Shown here: positions 1 to 10,920 of the stretch, in pieces
How positions within the stretch are numbered: the first letter of the stretch is position 1
Layout of the letters: each line of letters opens with the position of its first letter
Source of the DNA: Paramacrobiotus richtersi
Lineage: Eukaryota; Tardigrada; Eutardigrada; Parachela; Macrobiotidae
NCBI GenBank assembly: GCA_034698045.1
Contig: JAQGAU010000665.1
Coordinates: forward strand, 1-25,081
Direction: 5' to 3'
DNA length: 25,081 bases
Notes under the pieces: model-generated
What the model saw: only the letters and a program-made list of their open reading frames with translations
Told to the model about the DNA's origin: nothing
Databases searched by the model: none
Made by a program: the position numbers and the translations under genes

Positions 1-496
1 ATGTGAGAAAATGAAATTTTAACCCGAAGAGAACTGCCGGAGTTTCGCTAGATTACGGAGGTATCGATTTCGCGAAATTAATTTAATATTGCAGAAATTA
101 ACAGCAGCTCTAAAACCGGTATAAATACGATTTATACATATTAACACTGCTAGATTAAATCAAGTAATTGTTAACGTTAAACTATATTCTGTATTTTAAT
201 TAGTAATTAATTTTCTTGAATTAACCGATATCTGCGAGTTTTAGAAAATAATACAATTTCATTTCCCACAACATGTGCTGAAAATTGTGCGTTGCGATTT
301 GCCACAATAACCAGCAACGTTGTGCAACAAAGGTCAATCAGAACAACTGCGTAATGCGTATTATATGATCGCAAAACAAATTGATCAGGTGCCGCTTAGT
401 GGTTGCCGCGCCGCATTACATAATTCCAGGTCGTAGGTCGCAACGGAAAATTTCATAACAAAGCTATTTCCGTCGATAGGAACACCCTTCATCGTG

Positions 497-548
497 TCCC
501 TGTTTGGCTGTATCGTGTAACACTGCGACCATCTGGACCAAACAGGGA
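497..548. repeat. 11-bp inverted repeat, 30-nt loop
   Basis: TCCCTGTTTGG at 497-507 is the exact reverse complement of CCAAACAGGGA at 538-548. The two arms are separated by 30 nt. It could be a protein-binding dyad or the remnant of a small palindromic element. Confidence 0.7.
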
Positions 549-702
549 ACTACTAATCAAGCATACATATTACCGCTCCAGACAAAATAAGCCTCCGGAA
601 ATCAATCTAGGCGCATTCAGCCAATCTCCGTCCTTTCTAATTCTCGAAGATTGACAGCCTAGTCAGCCTGTTCACGCGATAAATCGCATAGTTTGTGACG
701 AT

Positions 703-745
703 AAAATATGCCATTCATTTAACAATTGCCCACATGGCATATTTT
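703..745. repeat. 12-bp perfect inverted repeat (hairpin)
   Basis: AAAATATGCCAT at 703-714 pairs perfectly with ATGGCATATTTT at 734-745, leaving a 19-nt loop. It lies about 270 bases upstream of the first start codon. Transcribed on either strand it would form a stable stem. Confidence 0.75.
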
Positions 746-1015
746 ACACTCATACTTCATATTTACACCGGCGACATGTTTCTGTTTGTTGTTACGGATG
801 AACTCCGAGTAAACAAGCCATAAAACCCACGGATGGATAAACCCGCCTTGTCTACCCCACTTCCCCGTACCCACCGCTGCTCAATCGACAGCAACCTGTT
901 TCGCCGTCATTTGCGCAACAATGACTTAATGATTTCTCATTATTTCCCCTTTATTACATGTGCTCACTGATCTTTTCGCCCATTTATTCCACTTGATAAC
1001 CCCCACCCCCGCATA

Positions 1016-3128
1016 ATGGAGGAACACGAAAAAGAGAATGGGGTCGTGCAGGCCAACGGGACGGCGCATTACTATGAGGACGAGAAGGAGATTCCGTTTT
1101 GGAGAAATTCTGGGCTGAATTCGCTGTATCTGCAGGAGTTTCGGTATAGGAGACGCGTTTCCCGGGCGAAATTCCGGGTGCATTTGCCGTTGGCCCTCCA
1201 GAGGAAGCACAGGAAGAAACCACTGAGTATGAATAATCTGCTGAATGTGTATTTGCCCGGGATTGGTGCGATGAGCTACCAGGCGCTGTCGATGCATTTG
1301 GTGCATAAAGGGATTTTTTCCAGGTGAGTGTTTTGGAGTGATAGAACACTCAGTATTAAATAATTTAAATTAAGTTATTTAATATTCTGTAATAAAAACT
1401 GTTAAGTTGTATCTGCAATATGTTTCAATTTGAGCAAAACATAATAATTTATTTAATATTTATTATTTAATAACTTATTGTTATTGTAACTTACGCCATA
1501 GTTATGTCTAATCAATAATTTATTACGATATAAATTAATATTTATTAATGATGCGGTAATTTGTTTTTCAAATTTGATCATTTCACTCATACTGCATAAA
1601 AGACTGGATTTTAAGTTTTCCTACGGAAGCTGTTTTCATACTTACGCTTCTCAAAAGCTGTTTTCTGTGCTATCGGAGAAATCGGTACGGTGGCTCATTT
1701 AGAAAAAAATAGAAACAGATTATTGCTATTCTTTAAAAATACACGTAAGAGAAGTTTGGAAATCTGAAGAGAATGTAATGCATTAATAAATATCCTGAGA
1801 TAACGAACAGCGTCATTTGTGAGCTGAAACCGAAGCAACAAGAACACTAGAACAGTGATAATCGTAGAGGAATGGCTTGGAGAGAACACGTCACGGTATC
1901 GCTTGACTTCATAATGCGCAAAATTAATTCAGCAAAAACTGTTAAAGGATTTTCTTTTTTTTTCTTGATTCTCACTTCCTTTTTTGCAGGTTTTTCGGGG
2001 ATCGAGATCTGAGCATTGTCAACAGTTTATTGTACACATCCCACATTGGCATTGGTAAGGAAATTCGTCACGTGCATTGCGTCAGTACAGGCCAAATTGC
2101 TGTGTTTACCAGTGGAAATTGTCCCGTGCGCTTCTTTTTACAGGACTGTACATTTACAATTCCCCTCCGGTTTGCTTTGCAGCGAGCTATAATCGGCTGA
2201 TGTACAGCGTTTTCGGGAGTGTCCTGTTTAATTTTGGTAAGGATTTTCTGTCTTTTTGATCTTCGGTGTGTGTATGTTGCAGTACACTGAAATAGACGAC
2301 AATCGTAGTGCATTGGCTTTAAACCCTGCACCCCTAACAACTACAAGTGAATGCCGATTAATAAATACATTTAACCATAAACGTTCGTGGGAAATTCGTT
2401 TTTGTCAGTATTTTGGAAACTATCTGTACATTTATGTTAATTTATTAAAAATGTTTTTTAATTAATTGTAAATTTAGTACAAAGTTATACATACTGGTAT
2501 TATGGGATAATGGGTGAATCAGGGTGATTATTCCTCCAGGGCAGTTTTTTTAGCTCTTGGTCTGATGGAAAATTACTGCTCAATACGGGAATTATATCAG
2601 CCAACCGGTTGCAATTTTTATGTGGAAATTTATTTATTTGTAAAATTATACAAAAATTAAGTCTAACTGGATAAATTGTAAAAAACTGAAATTAAAGAAA
2701 CTGGAAAAAAAAGTTGAAACTATATTAAACTGAAGCAGTATCATAAACCCGTCATGATGAACGTCTTTATACAAGCTTCCTTTTCTGTTGAGCTGGATAA
2801 AATATAACTGCAATAAATTTCCTTCGTATTAGGATATTTTGTTAGTAAATTTCGAGTAGATCCCATTTTTTTATGTTTAAGGTTCCTTATTGCTCTGGTC
2901 GACATTACGGAATGCCGCTCAATCATTCCATCCTCTCGCCAAAATTTTCCTCGCGCTCAGCTGTACGTTAGCAAACAGCCAAACATCGTCCATCGAAAAT
3001 TGTGTAAAATCAGCGATTTTTGTTGCAATTTTCCCGCATTTGCAGGTGCTACAACGCTGCTGTTTGTCGGAACGGATTACATGCACTTCCTGTGTGCCTG
3101 GCTGCGTGGAGAATATAATAACGACTAA
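1016..3128 (+). CDS. Unrecognised 182-residue putative membrane protein, four exons
   Basis: The exons are 1016-1323, 1990-2054, 2144-2236 and 3046-3128, ending in TAA at 3126-3128. All junctions are GT-AG (donors gtgagt, gtaagg, gtaagg; acceptors ending tgcag, tacag, tgcag) and the reading phase is kept across each. The start is the first ATG of a long exon in a good context (ataATGG). The N-terminal 75 residues are charged and rich in Arg and Lys, suggesting a soluble or matrix-type face. The second half is hydrophobic: residues about 143-164 (LMYSVFGS through LLFVG) form a clear membrane helix, and 114-129 may form a weaker one. The tail is short and acidic (GEYNND). There is no classical signal peptide. 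The coherent frame over four exons argues for a real gene, but I recognise no family and assign no function. Exon 1 could have further upstream non-coding exons. Confidence 0.78.
1861..1878 (+). repeat. Copy 1 of the recurrent 18-nt core
   Basis: The sequence ATCGTAGAGGAATGGCTT lies within intron 1 of the first gene. It is the only copy outside the NCOA4 locus and its downstream duplications. It matches the core found 12 more times in the window; see the first instance in NCOA4 intron 5 for the full description. Confidence 0.7.
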
Positions 3129-4130
3129 TGTACAGTTTTTTTGCGTTTTGCTTGTATTTTGTTGATCTTGGCTTTGGCTTTCCAAAGATACATACGTTTT
3201 TTTCCGGTTTTATTTGTTTCCGTTTTTGGGACTCTGTGATATGTGTTGACAATAATTTGCGGTGAATAATTTTTAGCCTTTATCGGGTGAATTTTGATGC
3301 AGGTGAAATAAAGTGGGACAAGAGGTGGCTTTTGATTTATGTGCGGATCGATAAGTTATTAGATAACCGCATTTTGTGAAATGCCAGCCGGGCGTCACGC
3401 GTTGTTGGCAGTGATGGTTTCACCACTTCTGTAATACACTCAAAAAAACCCATAAAAAATCCGTGATTTTTGCTATAATGCGGATAATAAAATATTCCTA
3501 ATTCTGTATAAAAGATTAAATTTTATTCCCGTACGTTTTTGGTTGCGAAATTACCATACATAAGTTTTTAATAGGGCACGACAAAAGACAAGAAACTACC
3601 GATCCAATTATCCTCCGTCCATCACTGTATATTATGCAATCGGGAACGCCAGCCAGAGCGTGCCAGCGAAAATTCAAGTTCGTGGCTGTATGTCAGAATT
3701 ACAAACTGTGATTTTGGTTCCTTCTTCTTTTTCTTTTGAACGGCAGCAGTCTATTTGACCATTCCAATAGAAGAAATTAGTGTAATTGTTCGTCAGTTTT
3801 AACCCAATTGTGCTGATTATTAAAATTCAGCTTATCGACGCACCCCATCTGGCGTGTGCTGAATTATCAGCGAGCATTATCGTACGTTGGATTTTGATCT
3901 TATCCTACTTGCTGTCACAAGCATTTAGTTTCCCTTTCAAAAATCAGTCGATTATTTTACCAAGTGGAGTATCGCAACGTTTGCAAGGGTCTGAATGTGG
4001 TTTATGAGTGAAACAAGCTGTAGTTTGCTGTGAATCACTGAATACGAATCCGAGTTCTCCGCTGATTGTGTGATCCTGTTTTGGCTCATTTTCGATTTCG
4101 ATCAAGTATAAGGATTATTTGTTCGAGAAA
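3129..4130. other. Intergenic region between the two plus-strand genes
   Basis: The region runs from the stop of the 182-residue gene to the start of the NCOA4 homologue. A consensus AATAAA at 3307-3312, 179 bases after the stop, is the likely poly(A) signal of the first gene. The rest should hold the NCOA4 promoter and 5' untranslated region; a short open frame at 3786-4007 looks like chance. I found no iron-responsive-element hairpin: a CAGTGA at about 3409 lacks a pairing stem. Confidence 0.5.
3307..3312 (+). terminator. Poly(A) signal, first gene
   Basis: This is a perfect AATAAA, 179 bases downstream of the TAA at 3126 and before the next gene. The position suits the 3' end of the 182-residue protein gene. 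Confidence 0.5.
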
Positions 4131-7100
4131 ATGGATGTTTTCCATCAGCTGCATGGGGAAAGCATCAACACGCTGCAGGATGTGATGACGGAGCAGCGCG
4201 AACTCTTGGTTCGCAATGCTGAGACGGTTCGTTGCAAATACTGCTCGAAATAGTTTCGAAAAAATTTGATAAAATTTTCTTTAAATATTTACATATTTTT
4301 TGCAATTTTTTAGGCCAAAGGTGGTATTAAGAAAGCATTCGGAGAGTACATTGAATGGCTGCGCGAGCGGGAGGCCGTGTTGACGCGCGCTGTGGATCGC
4401 GCAGTGGAATCCAACCTTTCCCGTTGGCAGTCGAGTGTCTGCGAGACGCTGGTTTCTCTGCGGATGCTCAAAGATACCGTGGAATTGCTGGATGATCCGG
4501 AGGGATTGGAAATTGGCGCGTCCAAGGATGTCAAAGAGCAGGTTGAGCGACTGCTGCGCGATATGTAAGTAAATTCCACTCGGTGTTCTGATTGCCCTGT
4601 ACGTACACAGTTTTGTTTTGGGTGTACGGAAAATTCACCGTATGCGCCGATATTGAGATTACGGTTTGGCTGCAAGTTGTGATTATTGTTGCTGTTTTTA
4701 GGAGTTTTGCCATGCAGTGCGATTTGAAAACCGAACATGTGGTGAAGTTTGAGGAAAGTGGAAGGGCTGCGTTGAAAACGGCTGTGGAAAATTGCGGGGA
4801 GGTTTTCGAAGCTACGCAGGCCAGTAATGTGGTGGCGGTTCCAACGAAGACTTCCAAGGTGAGAAAAGCATTGGATTTTCGTAGTCTGTTTATATTATAT
4901 CCAGAATTATTCGGTTCCGTTGAAAATAGACTTGTTAACCATAATCTGAGCAAGTTTACTACTGGCAGTTATTATTATCTAAAATTCTATTTTCCGTCGT
5001 CTGCAGGGTATTTACAATTGTTAGCTGAAGCTAACAGATTTTACAGAGCTAAGCGATACAGTTAGATTTTCGTGGATTTTAAATCTGATCGAAAGCTCAG
5101 TTTCAGTTGGTTATTCTGAAAATTCTGTAATAAAATTATAAAGAAACGTTTGGATGAACTCAGATGATTGAATTAGGCACTTTAATGGAACTATACTAGG
5201 TTAGTCTAGGTATGATGAAATTCTTGCATGTATTTGAATTCTGTAATTTTATTCGGAAAATCATTTGTATTCCATAGTGTCACAATTAGCAGTCGGCTGT
5301 TTTTTAGAAAAAATAATGTTGCTAAAGAAAGCTTTCCGCAAGTTCTACAGTGCGATTAGTAAATATTTCTGTTGGCTGGCTTCGGGAGCACGCCAGCTCT
5401 GGCATAGAGCCATTGTTCTACGTTTGTTCACTAACGGTGTGCTACTGGACTGGTAGTTCAAAGAGGGAATGGCATTGAAGTACTGATTCATAAACAATAC
5501 AGACATTAAGGCTGTGAAATGTTTTACTTGTCCGGCACTGAAAATATATCAAATATACGTCAGAATCAACCCGGAATCGATTTCTAAATGCAGACTGTTA
5601 CTGCCGGTTGTATTTTCACTGATATTGAGATGGCTAGTTTATGAGACTCATTTCCTTTATAGTGGAGCAACTGGCTACACTCCAGCGTCAACCTGGATAA
5701 CCTGGAAGAGCCCGAACTCCCCTACGATTTCGACGATCTCGGAGCGATCATGTCCACCTCCAAGATGGTCCAGTCCGCCCATAAGTCCGAGAAAAAGGCA
5801 CCCGAACCAATTCAGTCCACTATTGTGCCGGAGAAGAAAGACAACGGTTTGACGGGGCATTTTGCCGTGATTATGGCCACTTCGATGGAGCAGTGGCTGA
5901 AGAATCCGCCCAGTGCTGTTGCGGTGCAGACACCGTCGGTTAACGGTGCAGCGAACAAGAAACGCCAGGTGAGAATGGGGTTGGAGTGTGTCTTTTTAAT
6001 GGTAGTGTGTTGACCTCAATGAACGCATTTTACGTGTTGTGTTTCTACTTGACCGTGTTATTTGGTGGTGGTATTTGTCGGCGAGACAGACTACGCTTTA
6101 GGAGGGTTAATTAACTCTGAGTAACTGTTATTTGATTTCTTGGAGTTACGTATTTGCTACGAAATTTGTTAATAATTTGCCGACGACATTTTTAAAATTG
6201 AATTTTGGGCCGTTTTGGACAGGACTATGTTTCAACGTTGCATTTCGAAAGATATAATTATTCGAAAAATATTACAGACTTTAATCCTTTTTTAATATCC
6301 TTTTTTTTCACTGAAGGTCGAATTTTAGGGTGCTAGGGTATCAACGTTGTTGTGGCCACTGTTCTACGTTGTCTCAATGCACTTCGTACATTTGCAACTT
6401 ACGCAAAAATATCTGCGCTCGGGTTTTTTTCCATGGGGATTTCTTGTACCGCGCACAGGCAGAGTGGAAAAATAAATCTTACAATTGCGAATGAGGAAGT
6501 TTTTAGATAATCTTTGCTTTTGACTGGTATTAGGGTTCCTGCAGCCGTTGCTCTACGAGTTTCCATGTATGCTGACTGCGACTTTTGGCATTAAATATAA
6601 CACAGGCTGTTATGGCAGTTTTTTGCGCAGGTTGTCTCTTCTCTAGTTTAATATTAATCCGTAATTATTAAAAGAGCTGGAGGAAAAAAATATTTTACAT
6701 CGTCGCCTGAGGTGAGCCGTGGCCTGTGTGTACTATGTGAGGAGCAGCTTGGTCTTTTGGTGTTAAAAGTGGGTTCTTTTCGACTAACCGGATAATGTAC
6801 CCTGTTAGTTTTTTTATTAATGGATTTTCCTTTTTATTTTCAAATTTCGTTTCTTGGAATTGTAGATTGTATTGCAAGCTGGAATGTTGAACAGTTGTTA
6901 GTAGGATTAATGTTTGGATTTTTTTGAACGGATCTAGACGTTCCGTTGCCAGTTGTTAATCTAGTTTTAATTAATTTATTGTTTTGGAAATTCGTAGGTG
7001 ACGTTTCTGATTGTCGCCCAAACTCAACAGTTGTTGCCGGTGTTTGATAAAACCGTCGTTTTCCGTAGTGTACCCGGATCCACTAGGCAATATTGTGGAT

Positions 7101-9813
7101 GGTTATCGGCGTAGAACAGTGGCTTTTGCCTTCTGGGTCCTTAATGACTCCTTATTCAAATTGCTACCTGAGCTGATGCTTGTCTATTTGTCTGCAGCAA
7201 AAACCGTTTCTTCAAGTTTTTGATACTTTTCTTCTAACGTATTACCTAATTCAAAAAAGCCTAGAAGTTAGCAAAATGTCGGTAGATCGAAACATGTACA
7301 GTACTGCCGTTTTTCTGATTTTTGACCGTTATCCAAATCGATCCAAAATCTTTTTCCAAACTGGAAATATCTACGCAAATCAAGAAACGACGCGTTGACA
7401 ATCTTCGGCTCCTTTTAGTTATGTTTTAAAGCTGATGTTGTGTCGTTGACAGGTCTGCCCGGGTGAAACGGGAAACTGTACCCACGCCGAGACCAGTGTG
7501 GAGATTGAGAATTTGGACCAGTTACGCTGTATCTCACCGGTGTCCAAGGATTTGCAGACGTGGTTGATGCAGCCGGATGTGGTGCAGTTGCCGCCGGTAA
7601 GTGTTATTGTTCAGCAGTTCGCAACATTTTTGGATGATATCGCTCAAATACATGTATGATATACTGAAATAGCAATGTTTTAATGATTTTTTTATTCGAA
7701 GTTTGGATAACTGTTAAGCAGCGTTAAACACTGTCATTAATTGAAATTAATCATCTGATATCGTGTCAAAACAGTCTGGCGTCATGGATTCTGTGTAATG
7801 TTTTTATTACTTGTTGACAGTGGTATTTTTAGTAATAATTGGATCTTTTCCGTATTCCCATTATTGTGTTCCGTTGTGGAACTGACGTACAATACAGTTT
7901 TTTTGCTTCCGCGATTTTTGAGCTTTTATGGCATGCGCAACTCAGAATCAGTTACATGATTTCTGTCATTTCGCAATCAGTAATTTTATTATTTTTGCAA
8001 GCGCCGAATGTCGCTCAGGGTCGTTTTTGATATGTGATATGATTATGTGTAACCATTCTGTGAGAGATGATTTCGTAGAGTAATGGCTTGTTTGCCACTA
8101 TCACTCTGGTTACAAGTGTGAACGTTGCAGTATCACCTAACACGCAACAGGAAGTAAGCTTTTTGTATAGTGCACTACCATTTTATAACATAATAAAACC
8201 ATCGGAAAACGAAAATATACGTGTGAAAAATATTGTTTTTGTGTACTGGTAATAATCAGTATAATGTGAATGATGTACTCGAATACCATAGATAGCAAAA
8301 AGCTAGTCCGACAACATGCAACAGCGAGATCGGTTGTACAAAGTAGTTGTTATTATTGCTGAGGAATAATATTTTCAGCTACTGATTGGCGATACCGTTG
8401 GGATATTTAAATAAGTGATAAATAGGGATAATTATTTGGTAATAATTATTCAGTAACTGTCAAACGCCATTGGAAAAATGGATAGTTAAATAAACTAATA
8501 ATCGGCTATCGTTAAATTACTTGTTGAAGTTGGTATCAGCGAAACACGTACTGTATCTAAGTATATAAATATTGTATTACTTGTTGAATGGATTGATCGG
8601 GATCCGGGAAGATTTTCAGTCAGAATCAACGTGAAAACTTTTGTATGGTCGTTGTAACCGTTACGGGACTGACCAACTGGTACAACCTAATTCTGATGTT
8701 TTTTTATAACTTTTTAATTTCGTTATGATAACCACCGCATGGGCCGACTGTACTGTATGGTCAGTTAACTATTTCGTGGGAGTTGATTTCGTAGAGTAAT
8801 GGCTTGCGACTGGTGCAGCAACGTACATCTACATGACTCATACGTATTCATCATATATGATACGTTAGTTTCCTTACTTTTTTCCCATATATAAAATGAG
8901 TTTGAACTGATACGTAATTCAGTTAGTTGTAATGGGAAAATTGCAAAACAGCGATGCGGTTTGTTGATCAGTGATGGGGTTTGGAAATGGAACTGCTGTA
9001 TGTCGTAATGGTATAACTTTTCCTTAAGCGTTAATATCGTAGAGTAATGGCTTGTGGAGGGCAACTGTTCGCCCGGCTTGTGCGAACATTGATGAACGAT
9101 GAAGTGCACTTATGTTAGTTTCCTTATTGTTTTTCTCCCTAAATAACATTGAAATAGTAAATCTTGTGATGAAAAAACTGCTAAACATTGATACGGGTTT
9201 GGTGAACAATCCTTCGAAAACATTTTTTTAAGTTTTAGAGCTGCATTTTACTGTAATAATGAAGTTTTGTTGAATACAATTTTTCCACAACATAACTGAT
9301 TCGCCCACTTTTGTTTGGAAAAAAATATTGTCTGTAACCATAGAATTTTCGCAACATCATGACGCCTCACTTATCGCTTCGTTTAACATGAATCACAAGG
9401 ATTTCTCTTTCCATCAACAGGTAGTGGAAGTCTGCCGTGCCGACCGCCCCTGCCAATCCCTCACCGACTGCCACGGCCACAACCACTGTCTCAACTACTT
9501 TTACTCGCTGTCCAAGCGCACCGAGGACTGGCTGTCGCCCACGGCCACCACCACACCCAACTCCTTCTCCCTGGTGGACAGCGACAGTGCCTCGGTTATC
9601 TCTAGTAAATCCGAGGAGTTTGAGGTGCTGTCCAGTGGGACGAGTGGTCGGATGCCCCGGAGGGGGGTGCGACAGCGTCTCGGGTCGGTGAGTGAGGATT
9701 TGGTCGGGTGGTTGAAGGAGACGGGCAGTGGGACGTGGTGCGAGCGGAGCGAGTGCTGTATGGGCGGGAGTAGTGGGAAGAATATCGAGGAATGGCTGTT
9801 GAAGTCCAGTTGA
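4131..9813 (+). CDS. NCOA4: NCOA4 (ARA70) homologue, ferritinophagy receptor
   Basis: NCOA4 is the autophagy cargo receptor that binds ferritin heavy chain and delivers it for lysosomal iron release. The six exons are 4131-4226, 4314-4564, 4702-4858, 5663-5968, 7453-7596 and 9421-9813, giving 448 residues; phase is kept at every GT-AG junction. The weakest site is the first donor (gttcgt). Residues 1-168 form the helical ARA70 region (for example ECLR-like EWLREREAVL in exon 2). Residues 271-345 match the vertebrate protein best: VEIENL followed by EVCRA. Cysteines at 323, 329, 335 and 341 are each six apart, the spacing of the iron-sulfur ligands reported in human NCOA4. Six Trp-Leu motifs (W172, W246, W307, W355, W415, W443) recur through the C-terminal part, ending in EEWLLKSS. 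Human NCOA4 is longer (about 614 residues). The start, in gaaaATGG, is the first ATG of the first exon. The identification is firm; exon 1 borders are slightly less so. Confidence 0.93.
5969..7452 (+). other. NCOA4 intron 4
   Basis: This 1.48-kb intron (donor gtgaga, acceptor tgacag) shows no coding exon on either strand. Much of it is recognisable again at about 20.9-21.98 kb in the decayed downstream copy, including the short match ctctacgagtttccatg. Confidence 0.7.
8072..8089 (+). repeat. Copy 2 of the recurrent 18-nt core
   Basis: The sequence is TTCGTAGAGTAATGGCTT, preceded by tgagagatga. This class-A form (ATGATTTCG-) also occurs at 12711, 15020 and 22492 with similar flanks for 100 bases or more upstream. 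The segment TAGAGTAATGG agrees at 9 of 11 positions with the Pol III A-box TRGCNNAGTGG. A GGTTACAAGTG 32 nt downstream is a weak B-box lookalike. A decayed tRNA-derived SINE is the simplest reading, but it is unproven. Confidence 0.7.
8788..8805 (+). repeat. Copy 3 of the recurrent 18-nt core
   Basis: TTCGTAGAGTAATGGCTT is identical over 18 nt to the copy at 8072, although the sequences that follow differ. It forms part of the diverged intron 5 repeat with the copy at 9036. Confidence 0.7.
9036..9053 (+). repeat. Copy 4 of the recurrent 18-nt core
   Basis: ATCGTAGAGTAATGGCTT lies 248 bases after copy 3. Both copies are followed about 60 nt later by the same ttagtttcctta, showing a shared repeat unit of about 250 bp in intron 5. 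Confidence 0.7.
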
Positions 9814-10114
9814 GTGGAGGGAATTATTTGACGGGTATTTCAGTGGAAGGGACAGCAAAAAATGACGGTGGAAAATAATTTTGGAAAAAAATTAATGTTT
9901 GTGGGATTTTTGGTACGTTTTTCTTCCCCAAAAAAATTATTTGGAAATTTTTTTTGGCCGATTATTAATGGAAATTAGTGAACGTAAATTTGCAGGAAAA
10001 GCTCGAGTTTTCGGAAAGATTATATTTCGTGTTATTTTTTTGATGGCCGAGTTTATTAATCGATTAATTATCATTATTCCTAATCGTATTGCTTTATCTT
10101 GTAATTAATTGTCT

Positions 10115-10120
10115 AATAAA
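10115..10120 (+). terminator. Poly(A) signal of the NCOA4 homologue
   Basis: A perfect AATAAA lies 302 bases after the stop codon at 9811-9813, in the context gtctaataaataac. The same context survives at 22897-22902 in the decayed copy, where all coding exons next to it are gone. Confidence 0.6.
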
Positions 10121-10564
10121 TAACACTGTACTCTGTTCTGTATAATTTCGCCTTGTTTATTAATTTCGATTACTTTTGTAACATTTTTCGCTAATTAGAT
10201 TTAGACGTTAGTTTTTGGTGTGTTTGTGGTTAAATAATCAAAGATGGACAAATCACATGCCAGACAAACACGCATTTGGGGAAAACACACGCGGAAATGT
10301 TGGTTTTCGCGTTGTGTGTGGATGGAGTTTAGTTTGGTTGCGGGGAAATTTTGGGTGGAAATGGTTGTTGGTTGTGCGCGTTTGGTCATAGTGATTTGGC
10401 AGTGGTTTGTGTTTTTGTGTGGCGAGGTTTAGTGTTGGAATTATGCTGCTTTAGTGTTTTGACGAATTAAAGATATTAATTTTGGGCATCGGTTTGCGGC
10501 GATTAATTTACGGATAAATAAATATATGATTCATCTGTTTAACAGGAAACTGAAAATATCAATA

Positions 10565-10655
10565 TGTATCAATATAAACATATATAAATGTAATAATATA
10601 ATATAAAAATATAATATAATATTAAATATAATATTAAAATAATATAATATAAAAA
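10565..10655. repeat. AT-rich simple sequence
   Basis: About 90 bases of irregular ATATAA and AATATAAT repetition with no G or C over long runs. This is a simple-sequence tract, probably prone to slippage. Confidence 0.8.
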
Positions 10656-10920
10656 AAACTGGAAGATCTGTTTGTTTATTTACTTAAACGTGAAGCTAAG
10701 AAAACAAAGTCTGGAAAAATCGTGCGGAAAAATTAATACATTAGAATGTACCACAAAAAGTGAATACAGACTTAATACAGTGCAATACCAGTTTGCAATT
10801 ATAAAAAACTCAATGCGAGAAATGCGCTTATTATGCCACTAAATCGAGAGGACCGGCTTCGCAAAAAAATCAAAGGAAAGAATATTTTATCTGATTAATT
10901 GCAAATTATGGTAGCATTTG

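Larger units (their letters stand above)
1..1015. other. Upstream non-coding DNA
   Basis: I see no convincing coding exon on either strand before the first start codon at 1016. The stretch contains two compact inverted repeats (497-548 and 703-745, listed separately). The last 150 bases are relatively C-rich and probably contain the promoter and 5' untranslated region of the gene at 1016, but I see no clear TATA box. Confidence 0.5.
7597..9420 (+). other. NCOA4 intron 5, repeat-filled
   Basis: This intron of 1.82 kb (donor gtaagt, acceptor caacag) contains three copies of the 18-nt core on the plus strand, at 8072, 8788 and 9036. The last two are followed about 60 nt later by an identical ttagtttcctta (8865-8876 and 9115-9126), so they belong to one diverged tandem repeat. 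The block from about 7.62 to 8.75 kb is related to 21.99-22.87 kb, and parts are related to 12.34-12.95 kb. Confidence 0.7.

Noticed and set aside
926-1349. Two minus-strand open frames over exon 1 of the first gene
   Set aside because: They are antisense to a plus-strand exon that joins three further exons in phase; their peptides are low in structure and rich in Pro, Ser and Gln.
3399-3425. Possible iron-responsive element upstream of NCOA4 (CAGTGA)
   Set aside because: The bases on either side of the CAGTGA loop cannot form the required five-pair stem.
5265-5456. 63-codon plus-strand frame in NCOA4 intron 3
   Set aside because: The same stretch in the duplicate (about 19.71-19.91 kb) is full of stops and indels, so there is no sign of coding constraint.
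9367-9858. 163-codon minus-strand frame and 84-codon plus-strand frame over NCOA4 exon 6
   Set aside because: Both are shadows of the G+C-rich last exon. The frame chosen matches NCOA4, including its cysteine spacing, and joins exon 5 in phase.
10244-10432. 62-codon frames on both strands downstream of NCOA4
   Set aside because: Short, in G/T-rich sequence, with much of the interval missing from the duplicated copy and no recognisable content.
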